Assembly (NCBI RefSeq): GCF_001441165.1
Contig: NZ_CP013126.1
Span: 3,439,551-3,503,550 of the forward strand
From: Acidipropionibacterium acidipropionici
GTDB lineage: Bacteria; Actinomycetota; Actinomycetes; Propionibacteriales; Propionibacteriaceae
DNA length: 64,000 bases
Direction: 5' to 3'
In this document: positions 45,599-54,659 of the stretch, piece by piece
Layout: the number at the start of each line of letters is the position of its first letter
Position numbering within the stretch: position 1 is the first letter of the stretch
The notes under the pieces: model-generated
The model's input: only the letters and a program-made list of their open reading frames with translations
What the model was told of the DNA's origin: nothing
Database searches by the model: none
Program-made: the position numbers and the translations under genes

Positions 45599-45662
45599 AC
45601 GTACCAACCTTTACCTCGAGAGCTCAAAGGCTCCGGCCGCCACTTCCAGGCCACTTTTATAA

Positions 45663-45681
45663 ATACAGCTCAGTACTGTAT
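45663..45681. promoter_or_regulatory. Candidate TetR operator
   Basis: ATACAG-N7-CTGTAT lies 10 bases before the tetR start codon in an AT-rich promoter-like stretch (TTTTATAAATAC). It probably lets the regulator control its own operon. Confidence 0.55.
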
Positions 45682-45691
45682 TGTTATCGGC

Positions 45692-46315
45692 ATGGACGCC
45701 AATGACGATGCAAAACCCGGCCGACCACGCAGCACGGTGGCTGATAGCGCGATCCTGGGCGCGGCCATCGATCTGTTGCTCGACGGCGGAGTTGACTCGG
45801 TGAAAGTCGACGTCGTGGCACGTCGCGCCGGGGTGACGCGGGCAACCGTGTACCGCCGCTACTCCACGCGCGAGGATCTCGTGGTCGGCGCGTTCGAGGC
45901 GAGCTTTCGGGCCTATCTCGACGGCCCAGCTCTCTCGAAACCGACCGTCGACGAGTTGGTGGCGGACACTGCTGCGGCTATGGCCGACCCACGCGGTCGG
46001 GCGCTGCTGCGCCGTGTCATGACGGTTGTACACGACTACCCCCAGCTCCACGCGCGCTTCCGGCAGACAGGCAGCGACGATCGGGCAGAGTTGCTTCACT
46101 CCACGCTCACGCGCGCAGCAGCAGCAGGTCAGTTCCCTGCGGGTAGCGACATCGACGCCATATACACCGTGGTGACGAGCTGCACCAACATGCATCTACT
46201 CGCCGAACCTGATGACACACCCGTCGAAGACATCGAGAGGTATCTACACCGGGTGCTTCGCACCGTCGGTTACACCTGCCAAACCCAGAATGCACACCTT
46301 GGAGAACGATCATGA
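45692..46315 (+). CDS. TetR-family transcriptional regulator
   Basis: The 207-residue protein has an N-terminal helix-turn-helix ([24 protein letters not shown]) and a variable ligand-binding C-terminus. It is the first gene of a three-gene operon whose next start codon overlaps its stop by four bases. It likely represses the downstream ABC exporter. Confidence 0.9.
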   Translation: MDANDDAKPGRPRSTVADSAILGAAIDLLLDGGVDSVKVDVVARRAGVTRATVYRRYSTREDLVVGAFEASFRAYLDGPALSKPTVDELVADTAAAMADPRGRALLRRVMTVVHDYPQLHARFRQTGSDDRAELLHSTLTRAAAAGQFPAGSDIDAIYTVVTSCTNMHLLAEPDDTPVEDIERYLHRVLRTVGYTCQTQNAHLGERS

Positions 46316-47208
46316 CCACTGTCATCGACGCATCCGGCCTCGTCAAAAGCTATGGCACGCAGCGCGCGCTGAACGGGCTCGACCTTACTGTCCACCAGGG
46401 CGAGGTCCACGGATTCCTGGGGCCGAACGGAGCAGGCAAGTCCACGACGATCCGCATCCTCATGGGCTTGGCCCGACATGAAGCCGGGCGGGTCTCCTTG
46501 TTGGGTGGAGATCCATGGCGCGATGCGGTCGAACTCCATCGGCGTGTCGTGCATGTGCCCGGCGACGTCGAGCTCTGGCCCACTCTGACAGGAGGCGAGA
46601 CCATCGATCTGCTGGGCCGCATGCGCGGTGGCCTGGATGCCACCCGCCGCGATGAGCTCATCGAGAGGTTTGACCTTGATCCTTCGAAGATGGCTCGCTC
46701 CTACTCGACGGGGAATCGGCAGAAAGTCGCGCTGGTTGCAGCCTTCGCATCAACCGCTGAGCTTCTCGTCCTCGATGAGCCGACGAGTGGCCTCGACCCC
46801 CTTATGGAGCTGATCTTTCAGGACGAGGTGGTCCGCGTTCGCGAACAGGGTCGCACTGTGTTGCTCTCGAGCCATATCCTCGCCGAGGTCGAGCGTCTCG
46901 CCGACCGCGTGACGATCGTGCGCGCGGGAGGCACCGTCGAATCCGGCACGCTCGCGGACCTGCGCCATCTCTCAGGCACGTTCATTGCGGCCACGACCGA
47001 AAGGAAAGCAACGGGCATTGGTGACATACCTGGGGTCACCGACCTCGAGCAGGACGGTACCGCAGCGCGTTTCCTTGTGACGGACGATGCCCTCGGACTC
47101 GCTCTCGAGCATCTCGGAACGTTCGGCCTCGCTTCCCTGACGAGCAACCCTCCGAGCCTGGAAGAGCTGATGCTGCGCCACTATGACAAGGCGGTCAACA
47201 ATGCGTGA
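46312..47208 (+). CDS. ABC exporter ATP-binding protein
   Basis: The 298-residue protein has Walker [10 protein letters not shown], a signature region [13 protein letters not shown] that differs from the usual LSGGQ, and Walker [14 protein letters not shown]. This is the DrrA/CcmA-like drug exporter type with a C-terminal extension. The next gene overlaps it by eight bases. Confidence 0.9.
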   Translation: MTTVIDASGLVKSYGTQRALNGLDLTVHQGEVHGFLGPNGAGKSTTIRILMGLARHEAGRVSLLGGDPWRDAVELHRRVVHVPGDVELWPTLTGGETIDLLGRMRGGLDATRRDELIERFDLDPSKMARSYSTGNRQKVALVAAFASTAELLVLDEPTSGLDPLMELIFQDEVVRVREQGRTVLLSSHILAEVERLADRVTIVRAGGTVESGTLADLRHLSGTFIAATTERKATGIGDIPGVTDLEQDGTAARFLVTDDALGLALEHLGTFGLASLTSNPPSLEELMLRHYDKAVNNA

Positions 47209-48772
47209 TGCTCTGACCGGCACCGGCCTGCTGACCCGCCTCGGCATGCGCCGCGATCGATGGCGTTTGCCGATCTGGACGATCGCGACAGCCGCCTTCG
47301 TTCCCCTCTTTTTTGGTTCGCTGGAATCGACAATGAGCGATTTCATCGATGCGCCTGAAGCCTTGGCTGAGATCCGCCCGATGCTCGCCGTGTTCGCCGG
47401 TCCGGTCTACGGTATCGAGGGCGGCCGCTTGCAGAGCTACTTCTTCATGTACCAACAGGAGTTTGTTCTCGCTGCGGGGATCATGACGATCCTCATCGTG
47501 TTGCGCCACACACGCGGCGAGGAACAGACAGGTCGCGCGGAACTGATGCGCGGTGCCGTCATCGGACGGCATGCCCCGCTCGCATCCGCACTTTCGATCG
47601 CTGCGATCGGCAACGGAATACTCGCCGCGCTTCTCTCCCTCGCTGGACTCACAATCGGCCTCGGCACCCATGCGTCGATCCTGTTCGGAATCTCCACCGC
47701 AGCGACGGGGTTGTTCTTCGGAGCCGTGACAGCGATCACGGCACAGATCGCAGGAACCACCCGCACCGCGGGCGGAATCGCGGGAATTGTCCTCGCGGCC
47801 TCGTCTCTCCTGCGCGGCACATTGGCTGTCTCAGGAAACGACAACCCCACACTGTGGCTGTCGCCGATGGCGTGGCCGAACCTCACACGTCCTGTCACCG
47901 ATCCGACCTGGAGGCCCGTGATCTTGACCTTCGCCGCCGCTGCGTTGCTCGCAGGGATCGGGTTCGCCCTGTCCACGAGGCGAGACGTCGGCGCGGCCAT
48001 GACAGCTCCGCGACCGGGACCCTCACGTGCGTCGCGCAACCTGCGCGGCCCCGTGTCCCTCGTCTGGAGGCTTCTACGCGGTTCCTTCCTCTGGTGGACC
48101 ATAGCTTTGACAGCACTGGGGCTCGTGTGGGGCACGATGTCGTCGACGATGGACGGCGCTGGCGCGAACGGCCTGTTCGGCGAGGGAGACCTTGTACGCA
48201 ACTACCTCAGCACGATCGCCGTGACGCTGGGATTCCTTGTCAGCGTCTTCGCGCTGACGTCAGTAGGTCGCATGCGCTCGGAGGAGGCGTCTGGTCGTCT
48301 GGAAGGAGCTCTCGGCACGTCGACCAGCCGCCCGGCCTGGATCGGCGCGTGGCTCGGTGTCACTGCTGGCTCTTCCGCTCTCATGCTGATGGTGACGGGG
48401 CTCGCCGTCGGGCTCGGCTCATCAGCTGCCAACGCCGATCCGTCACTGCTGCCCGACATGATCGGTGCCCTCGCGCAACGTCTGCCGGAGGTCCTCGTGA
48501 TCCTGACCCTCTCGGGAGCCCTGTACGCGCTGTGGTCGAAATGGCAAGGACTCGCGTGGATTCCTCTCGCCATCAGCATGATCGTCCAATACTTCGGAGC
48601 CGTCCTCGGCATGCCCGCACTGCTCACCGCACTGAGCGTTACCCAACACATGCCAGCTCTCCCCCTTGAGGACTTCGCACTCACGCCGCTTCTGGTGGTG
48701 TGCTCACTCGCGGCCGTGCTGACGAGCATTGCAATTTGGGCGTTCTCCCGCCGAACCGTCCCCTCTGTATAA
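47201..48772 (+). CDS. ABC exporter membrane protein
   Basis: The 523-residue protein has about 12 hydrophobic helices in two similar halves, as in polyketide-antibiotic-type exporter permeases encoded next to DrrA-like ATPases. It starts within the ATPase gene (ATG 47201). With its TetR regulator it forms an efflux system, probably for a toxic compound; no substrate can be named. Confidence 0.88.
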   Translation: MRDALTGTGLLTRLGMRRDRWRLPIWTIATAAFVPLFFGSLESTMSDFIDAPEALAEIRPMLAVFAGPVYGIEGGRLQSYFFMYQQEFVLAAGIMTILIVLRHTRGEEQTGRAELMRGAVIGRHAPLASALSIAAIGNGILAALLSLAGLTIGLGTHASILFGISTAATGLFFGAVTAITAQIAGTTRTAGGIAGIVLAASSLLRGTLAVSGNDNPTLWLSPMAWPNLTRPVTDPTWRPVILTFAAAALLAGIGFALSTRRDVGAAMTAPRPGPSRASRNLRGPVSLVWRLLRGSFLWWTIALTALGLVWGTMSSTMDGAGANGLFGEGDLVRNYLSTIAVTLGFLVSVFALTSVGRMRSEEASGRLEGALGTSTSRPAWIGAWLGVTAGSSALMLMVTGLAVGLGSSAANADPSLLPDMIGALAQRLPEVLVILTLSGALYALWSKWQGLAWIPLAISMIVQYFGAVLGMPALLTALSVTQHMPALPLEDFALTPLLVVCSLAAVLTSIAIWAFSRRTVPSV

Positions 48773-49197
48773 CGCCCGCACGTGAAACCCTGAAGCAGAG
48801 AGTCGCTCACAGTACAGCATGCGTGAACAGGAGTCATACCTGAACGAGGGTCAGCGCATCCGCGTGCGACGGGGAAACCGTCATGTGTGAACACAGCAGC
48901 TTCCCTTGGAGGACGACGTACCCGACTGTCTTCTTGACCGAACGTCTGCTCATGCTCTACACAGAATCTCGCTCGCGCTGGGAGATGGATGCAAGCACGC
49001 TCCGCGTGCGGGTCGAAACCGTCGATCGTGCGCCCGGTCTGTTGACCCAGGTCAACGACCAGCTTAGATATTCAGCTTCAAAGGTTCAGTTCGAGAACCG
49101 GAACTCCACCGAGTTCCGGCAGATACCAACCTCTGGATGGAACTTGCGCCGCATTCGTGCCCGCAAGCCCCTCAAAACCTCGATGATGCAGAGATCG
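48773..49197. other. Non-coding gap carrying the 22-bp hairpin (copy 2)
   Basis: No convincing gene is seen. The gap contains hairpin copy 2 at 49098-49119, followed by GATACCAACCT similar to the flank of copy 1. Two short blocks near 48857 and 49000 share CCGCGTGCG and AAACCGTC but do not form an array. Confidence 0.5.
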
Positions 49198-49319
49198 TCA
49201 GGGCGTGCCTGCTGCTCGCGAGGCAGGCAGCGGCTTCACCATGATCAAACAGGGGGTGCCTTCACCCCAGAGCGCGGTTTCCTCCAGCGACAGAAAACCC
49301 CACCGCTCATACCAAGAAG
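49198..49319 (-). pseudogene. 3' fragment of a GNAT acetyltransferase gene, separated by IS630
   Basis: The minus frame reads RWGFLSLEETALWGEGTPC and LIMVKPLPASRAAGTP before a stop at 49198, the C-terminal end of a GNAT enzyme. The 5' part of such a gene, lacking just this end, lies at 50457-50843 on the other side of the insertion element. The junction also has a small frame change, so a simple excision would not fully restore it. Confidence 0.65.
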
Positions 49320-49324
49320 TTCAT

Positions 49325-50447
49325 AAGTAGGTAGACTTCTCGGGTTTGTTCTGGGAGAATGGAGCATGCGCGATGATGACGGGCGGAAGCTCGACCACAA
49401 GACCCTGGAGGCCATGCGGGTCCGGGCGGTGGGCCAGGTGGAGAAGGGGGCCCGGGTCGAGGACGTCGCCGCGGCTCTGGGCCTGAACCGTTCGAGTGTG
49501 TTCAAGTGGGTGGCGGCATACCATGCGGGCGGGAAGAAGGCCCTGAAGGCACGTCCGGTGCCGGGCCGTCCCCCGAAACTGGCGCCCGACCAATTGGAGA
49601 CGGTGTACCAGATCGTGGCTGGCACGAATCCGGACCAGCATCAGCTGGACTTCGGGTTGTGGACCCGTGACCTGGTCCGTCAGATCATCGCTACCCGGTT
49701 CGGTGTTGAACTGTCGCTTCCGTCGGTGGGCCGGCTGCTGCACAAGCTGGGCATGTCTCCGCAGCGGCCCTTGCACCGGGCCTGGCAGTCCGACCCGCGG
49801 GCGGTGGCCGAGTGGCGCGAGAGCGTATATCCGGGGATCGCCGCCGACGCGAAGGCCAAGGGGGCGGTGGTCTACTTCGGCGACGAGGCCTCGGTCCGCT
49901 CCGATTATCACGCCGGCACCACCTGGGCCCCGATCGGCCAGACTCCTGTGGTCAGGACCACCGGGGCCCGGTTCTCGGTGAATATGATCTCGGCGGTCTC
50001 CGCACAGGGCAGGCTGCGGTTCTCCATCGTGGACGGCACGATGAACGCCACCCGGTTCCTGGATTTCTGCCGCCGGCTGATGCGTGATGAGGGCAGGCCC
50101 GTGGTGCTGATCGTCGACGGCCATGCTGCCCACAAGGCCCGGAAGGTGACGAAGTGGGTCACCTCCACCGGCGGCCGGTTCACCCTGGCCCACCTGCCGG
50201 CCTACTCCCCGTTCCTCAACCCTGACGAATGGGTTTGGAAGAACGTCAAGGCCGACCGGGTCGGCAAGCACGTCATCACCGGGCCCGATCAGTTCAAGGC
50301 CCTGGCGATCGCCGGCCTGCGTCGTCTCCAGCGCCTGCCACACATCGTGCGGGGCTTCTTCGCCGACCTGAACCTGGCCTACATCAAAGTGTCCGCCTGA
50401 ACCCACAAGGAATGCCGGCCCATGGATTCCCAGGAGTCTACTTACTA
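49325..50447 (+). mobile_element. IS630-family insertion sequence (about 1.1 kb)
   Basis: The left end reads AGTAGGTAGACTTCTCGGG and the right end, reverse-complemented, AGTAAGTAGACTCCTGGG, an imperfect inverted repeat. One transposase gene fills the element. TA dinucleotides lie at both ends, in keeping with the TA target of this family; exact ends may shift by a base or two. It splits a GNAT gene. Confidence 0.82.
49366..50400 (+). CDS. IS630-family transposase
   Basis: The 344-residue protein has an N-terminal helix-turn-helix (RVEDVAAALGLNRSSVFKW) and a DDE domain with VVYFGDEASVRSDY, VVLIVDGHAAHKA and LPAYSPFLNPDEWVW. It appears complete. Confidence 0.94.
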   Translation: MRDDDGRKLDHKTLEAMRVRAVGQVEKGARVEDVAAALGLNRSSVFKWVAAYHAGGKKALKARPVPGRPPKLAPDQLETVYQIVAGTNPDQHQLDFGLWTRDLVRQIIATRFGVELSLPSVGRLLHKLGMSPQRPLHRAWQSDPRAVAEWRESVYPGIAADAKAKGAVVYFGDEASVRSDYHAGTTWAPIGQTPVVRTTGARFSVNMISAVSAQGRLRFSIVDGTMNATRFLDFCRRLMRDEGRPVVLIVDGHAAHKARKVTKWVTSTGGRFTLAHLPAYSPFLNPDEWVWKNVKADRVGKHVITGPDQFKALAIAGLRRLQRLPHIVRGFFADLNLAYIKVSA

Positions 50448-50456
50448 ACGATCGCC

Positions 50457-50843
50457 TTAGTAGAAGTGACGAGTGCGCGCATATCCGGGATCTGGGTGCG
50501 AGGCTCCGAGGGTTTTCACCTGCAACAAACGCACCCCACGGCGAACCGCATCGTCTTCGACGGCCCTGAGCATTGCCGTGCCGACGCCGGACCCGTGCAC
50601 TGACCGGTCGACGACGGTGAGGTGCACTTCAGCGACATGCGGAAAGTGGCAATCGATCAGCGTGACACCGACGACCTCTCCCTCGCTGTTACGGACCGTC
50701 CATGTCTCCTTGGAGCGAGCTGCTTCGATGTACTCCTCGTTGGATTCCGGCTGCGCGAACCACTCGGGGACCGTGGTGAGCAACCTCGCGACGTCCTCAG
50801 GCACCTGCCGGTCGAGCCCAGCAAACCATGCAGTGCTGCTCAT
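50457..50843 (-). pseudogene. 5' part of a GNAT acetyltransferase gene linked to higBA copy 2
   Basis: The frame starts at ATG 50843, overlapping the higA stop by four bases. It carries the GNAT core VHLTVVDRSVHGSGVGTAML and YARTRHFY, then stops at 50457 just before the IS630 element. The final strand and tail are missing and appear at 49198-49319. It was probably the third gene of the higBA operon. Confidence 0.72.
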
Positions 50844-51160
50844 ACGACCGCGAGAGGCGTGATCGCAGCGACCTTGTCGCGCAGCGCCCGGCGCTCGAGG
50901 CGCAGCTCGTAGTTCGACTGCAGGTTCATCCACAACTCCTCGGACGTCCCGAAGTATCGCGCCAGACGGATCGCCGTATCGGCGGTGATGCCCCGCTTGC
51001 CGTGCACGATCTCGTTGATCCGGCGCGGCGGCACACCGATGGACACGGCGAGCTTGTTCTGCGTGATCCCGAAGCCCTCGATGAAGTCCTCCATCAGGAT
51101 CTCCCCCGGATGGATCGGCTCGATCAGGTCAGCTTCAGTGGTAGTCGACGAGTTCGACAT
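50840..51160 (-). CDS. higA: HigA-family antitoxin, copy 2
   Basis: The 106-residue protein is identical to copy 1 up to about residue 55 and then diverges: TADTAIRLARYFGTSEELW here against SADTALRLARYFDTSAEFW there. The helix-turn-helix is therefore shared but the C-terminal part is different. It overlaps higB by 26 bases and a GNAT gene by four. Confidence 0.92.
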   Translation of the reverse strand: MSNSSTTTEADLIEPIHPGEILMEDFIEGFGITQNKLAVSIGVPPRRINEIVHGKRGITADTAIRLARYFGTSEELWMNLQSNYELRLERRALRDKVAAITPLAVV

Positions 51161-51416
51161 CTTCTGCACCTCCATCTCTCCAGACGAAGCAGAGACGCCA
51201 CTGCGCGTTGACGCGAATGCTGTGTTGCCCACGACGGCCGCCGACCAGTCGCTCCAACCGGTTCCCCGGCGGGATCCGGAGGTCCTCGACGTCCTTCGCC
51301 GCGTGGATCAGCTCGAGCTTCCGCAGGGTCGCTCGCTGCACGGTTCTGTCGACACGCTTGACGTACTGCTCGCGCCAGATCCGCTCGGTGTCCTTACTGC
51401 CGAACGATCTGATCAC
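51135..51416 (-). CDS. higB: HigB-family RelE-like toxin, copy 2
   Basis: The 93 residues are identical to copy 1 at 45249-45530. Two identical toxins with different antitoxin tails coexist, so each HigA may neutralise both. Upstream palindromes at 51429-51460 are also duplicated. Confidence 0.93.
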   Translation of the reverse strand: MIRSFGSKDTERIWREQYVKRVDRTVQRATLRKLELIHAAKDVEDLRIPPGNRLERLVGGRRGQHSIRVNAQWRLCFVWRDGGAEDVELVDYH

Positions 51417-51428
51417 AGGACGAGTATA

Positions 51429-51460
51429 TGACGGGACCCGTCATTAACGCTACACGTTAA
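51429..51460. promoter_or_regulatory. Two adjacent palindromes upstream of higBA copy 2
   Basis: Same sequence as 45543-45574: TGACGGGACCCGTCA and TTAACG-N5-CGTTAA. Confidence 0.6.
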
Positions 51461-51462
51461 AC

Positions 51463-51484
51463 CGGAACTCCACCGAGTTCCGGC
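51463..51484. repeat. Repeated 22-bp hairpin, copy 3
   Basis: Same 9-bp stem and 4-base loop as at 45577-45598 and 49098-49119. Confidence 0.8.
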
Positions 51485-51695
51485 ACATAGGTACATCTGA
51501 ACACGGGGTTCACGTGCGCCCTCTCCCCACGGTCAGTGCTCGCTACTGATCAGGGGACACAGGCTCACCCTCGACGTGGGTCAGCCTGCTGGACGCCACG
51601 AAGGCGGTAGCGCGCCATCATGGCGGCAGGGAACCGGGCTGAGACGCCACATACTAGGGATCTGAAGAGGGCTCGACCATGCCAGCGGTCGGCCC

Positions 51696-53699
51696 CTATT
51701 CCTTCGCGAGCACGGCGTTATCCGTCAGGCAGAAGTCATCGTTGATCTTGATGACCAGCGCAACGAGTAGGCGGAGCGCTGTTAGATACGTGTGGCGGTG
51801 AACGCGGTCGTCGTCACCGTCTGCCTGTGATCCATGGAGGTAGCGGTTGCGCAGGCTAGGTCCGTTGCTGAACTCCTTATCGTTAAGGAAGTAGTTGAAG
51901 TAGCTGACCTCCGCGGCGCTGAGCAGCGTTGATCGATGCGCCAGCCATCCGGCGCTCACCATCTCGTCAATGGCTTTCTGGCCGGCCGCCGAGTGATGGA
52001 GACAGCTCGTCACCTCGCACTCCCAGAGTTCCTTGAGCACATGCAATTGTGGCGCGCTTGCAAACGCAATTCGGTCACGATCTCCGGTCAGGATGCCCTT
52101 CTCGACCAGGAAGTCGATGTTGCGCTGTTGGTACTCGTGGAACTGGTCGTAGGCGATGTCATTGGCGATGACCAAGTGGAGGAAGCTCTCTGCCTCCAGA
52201 TCGCTGCTGATGTGCACCAATCCGGATTGGTCCGAGAAGAGCAGGTGCTGAATTCCTTGGATGTCTGCGTTGTTGGCAACGTAGGCGTACTTATCCACAA
52301 CCTGACTCGGGATGTCGCCGTAGGAAAGCTGCTCCGATGTGATTGTCAGCAGCTCCGGGTCAACCTCGCCGTAGTCGACATGCAGCGTGAACTGCTTGAG
52401 GACGCTCTCCATCTCTGAGAACAGATGGCGGCTCTTCTCAAGGTAGGTAGCGGTCGGGCTGGAGGCGCGGTACTTCAGCCCCTTGGCACCGAACTCCTGC
52501 TCAAGGTAGTCCGTGAAGAACCAAGCGATGACCGACTCGAGCTCTATACCTTCGGAGCTGAGGAAGCGCTCGTACATCAAGGTCTGGAGCAAGGACGCCT
52601 GGTCCTGGAGCCTGAACGCCGCCCCCGTCCGGTAGTCGCCCTTGCCCGGCGTACCCATGAACCGCTCGAAGACGCCAAGTTGCGCTCCGTAGGAAGGGAG
52701 TTCCAGGAGCATGTGGTCGTTGGCGAACTGGAACAGGTGAACGAAGTTATTCAGGATAGTCGGGTAGTCGAGGTTCTCCGTGAGCCAGGTTCGACTGTAG
52801 GAGTACTTGCCAACCATGCCGTCCAAAGACTGGACGACCTCTTCGACCTGATCGGCCGAGATGCCCACTTCGCAGCCGGTCTTGATCCCCTCCGTGGACT
52901 CGAACATCTTCTTCGTGAGCGCATCTGCCTTGCGACGAGCCTTTAGCTTCAGTCGTGCATCGACGCCGGTGTTCTTGTCAGCTCGTGCGGATGCGATCAG
53001 CTTGACGAAGTTGAGGTTGGGCTCTTCCTCATCGAGGTAGCGGTCAAACAGGCCACGCTGATCCGCGGGAGTGAAGCTCTTCGGAAGATGGATTGGATCC
53101 CGCCCCTCGGACTGGAGGAACTTCCGCGCAAGCAGCTCAGCATTGCGCGGCCCAGCGAGTAGCAGGGCCCGAATCTCCTGGTCGTAGGCACGCACGAGTG
53201 CCTGGCATGAGAGCAGATCGTGCGGGTGGAAACTCTGCTCTTGAAGTGCAGCAAGCACGATCGAGTCAGTGCAGCGCTCGAAGACCTTGTTCTTTCCGAG
53301 GAGATCGAGGACGTCTGTGCGGTACTGAAAGTCAACGTCCTGAACGAGCGTTGAGAAGGTGGCGTCAGTCACTTTGCCGAAAAACCTGCCGATGACTTTC
53401 CGGATCTCGGGGACGTGCGCCAGAGGCGCGTCTCGCTCTGCTTCGGCCAGGTCCTTCGGGAGAACTTTGTGTTCTAGGAACAACGCGAGATGATGCAACT
53501 CAACGATGTCGTTTATGCCTTGATCGCCACGAGTAGCATCGAATTCACGGACGAGCTCTAGGAGGCGGTCGGCCTGCCAGAAGGTTCCGTAGTCGCTGAG
53601 GCCGAAGAACTTCAGTCTCTTCTCTGGTCCGCTTTCCGACACTCGAATCTCCCTCCCGGTAGGCGTCACTCTATACAGTTCGGGGGCGCCTAGTGGCAC
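51696..53699 (-). CDS. Large protein of unknown function with a HEPN-like C-terminus
   Basis: The 667-residue protein has no clear homologue that I recognise and no signal peptide or membrane helices. Near its C-terminus it has LRNRYLHGSQ, an Rx4H pattern used by HEPN ribonucleases, within a helical region ending LTALRLLVALVIKINDDF. Base composition is visibly less GC-rich than its surroundings, suggesting transfer. It starts at a GTG at 53699 without a good ribosome binding site, and the frame is open for about 100 bases before it, so the 5' end is uncertain. It lies between higBA copy 2 and the integrative element and could be a defence or abortive-infection effector. Confidence 0.6.
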   Translation of the reverse strand: MPLGAPELYRVTPTGREIRVSESGPEKRLKFFGLSDYGTFWQADRLLELVREFDATRGDQGINDIVELHHLALFLEHKVLPKDLAEAERDAPLAHVPEIRKVIGRFFGKVTDATFSTLVQDVDFQYRTDVLDLLGKNKVFERCTDSIVLAALQEQSFHPHDLLSCQALVRAYDQEIRALLLAGPRNAELLARKFLQSEGRDPIHLPKSFTPADQRGLFDRYLDEEEPNLNFVKLIASARADKNTGVDARLKLKARRKADALTKKMFESTEGIKTGCEVGISADQVEEVVQSLDGMVGKYSYSRTWLTENLDYPTILNNFVHLFQFANDHMLLELPSYGAQLGVFERFMGTPGKGDYRTGAAFRLQDQASLLQTLMYERFLSSEGIELESVIAWFFTDYLEQEFGAKGLKYRASSPTATYLEKSRHLFSEMESVLKQFTLHVDYGEVDPELLTITSEQLSYGDIPSQVVDKYAYVANNADIQGIQHLLFSDQSGLVHISSDLEAESFLHLVIANDIAYDQFHEYQQRNIDFLVEKGILTGDRDRIAFASAPQLHVLKELWECEVTSCLHHSAAGQKAIDEMVSAGWLAHRSTLLSAAEVSYFNYFLNDKEFSNGPSLRNRYLHGSQADGDDDRVHRHTYLTALRLLVALVIKINDDFCLTDNAVLAKE

Positions 53700-54353
53700 G
53701 AATTTGAAGTTGTTGCCTGATCGTGCAGCAGTCCCCTTGGGCGGAGCCGTCGTCCACGTCGATCGTTGCGCCGGCTCCTCGTTCTGTCGTGGAAGCGAGC
53801 CGAACTAGCGGCGCATCACCCCGAGGCGGACACGACCTACGTCTCCATGGGCATAATCCCGCGCCCCATCGGGCTCCTCCCCACCGCGGAGCGGCGCACG
53901 ACGGACGATGCACAACTACGCGGGTAGGTCCCTTGCAAAAGCGCCGGGCACTAGTCCTGACTCAACACTCGACAAGAATCATCAACGAATCTCACTAGTT
54001 ATTGAAACGGAACTCCACCACCACGTTATGGACAGAACTATCGTCACGAGCGCTCAAACTTGCGCGCGCTTGACAGGCCAGGTAGGATCGCGTCAAGTTA
54101 TCGATCACCGCGACCGCAAGGTGTTCGAGGAGGGATCACCCCACGTGGGCTGTGGTGAGCAGCGCATAGTCAGCACCGGGTAGCGCCGGGAACCACGTCG
54201 AGATTGAGATACAGACGACCCGGCAGGGAGTGACTTCTCCCGTAAGGCACGGAGGTCCCTCAGGGCCCAGTGGAGCATCGCGCACGGCGACCGGGAAAGT
54301 AGCCGGACAACTATTCCCCCGTCTCCGGACAGTTCAAGCTGTCTGGAGTTGTC
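53700..54353. other. Non-coding gap before the integrative element
   Basis: No supported gene is found in 654 bases. The right part has CCGGACAG-N6-CTGTCTGG at 54325-54346, a near-perfect inverted repeat just before the excisionase start, and another CCGGACA at 54303. It probably holds the promoter and operator of the element, and possibly its left att site, which I could not identify. Confidence 0.45.
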
Positions 54354-54659
54354 ATGGGGTACTCCCCGCCTCCCTCGTCCGACCTCACCCACTACCTCAA
54401 CCTCACCGATGCCGTCGAACTTGGCTTCGGCGCGTATCAGACCCTTCGGCGATACATCGCCCAGGGCAAGCTTCCTGCGGTCAAGGTTGGAGGCCGCATC
54501 AAGGTTCTGCGGTCTGACCTTAATGCCCTCGCGGTCCCAAAGCGACAGCCCACCTTCGAGGAGGTCGAGGCCGCCGCAGAACGTCTCGCCAGCTCCGCTC
54601 CCCCGCTGAGCGACGCCCAGGTCCGTCGCCTCAGCGCGATCTTCGGCGGTGCGGCATGA
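54354..54659 (+). CDS. Excisionase-like small helix-turn-helix protein
   Basis: The 101-residue protein has a MerR/Xis-like winged helix: YLNLTDAVELGFGAYQTLRRYI followed by GKLPAVKVGGRIKVLRSDLNAL. This is the helix-turn-helix_17 pattern of excisionases and element regulators. GGAG lies six bases before the ATG. Its stop overlaps the DNA polymerase start by four bases. Confidence 0.82.
   Translation: MGYSPPPSSDLTHYLNLTDAVELGFGAYQTLRRYIAQGKLPAVKVGGRIKVLRSDLNALAVPKRQPTFEEVEAAAERLASSAPPLSDAQVRRLSAIFGGAA

Larger units (their letters stand above)
45109..45600. repeat. Long direct repeat of about 490 bp, copy 1
   Basis: This stretch appears identical to 50995-51486 with a constant offset of 5886 bases. 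It covers the N-terminal half of higA, all of higB, the operator palindromes and a hairpin. Similarity drops sharply on both sides. Confidence 0.9.
50995..51486. repeat. Long direct repeat of about 490 bp, copy 2
   Basis: This appears identical to 45109-45600. Together the copies enclose the TetR/ABC exporter operon, IS630 and the split GNAT gene. Confidence 0.9.

Noticed and set aside
48850-49025. Possible degenerate CRISPR repeats (CCGCGTGCG and AAACCGTC occurring twice)
   Set aside because: Only two imperfect copies about 143 bases apart, no regular spacing, and no cas genes nearby.
45109-51486. A composite transposon bounded by the higBA repeats
   Set aside because: The repeats contain no transposase or inverted ends, and no target duplication was seen outside them. 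The IS630 element lies inside only.
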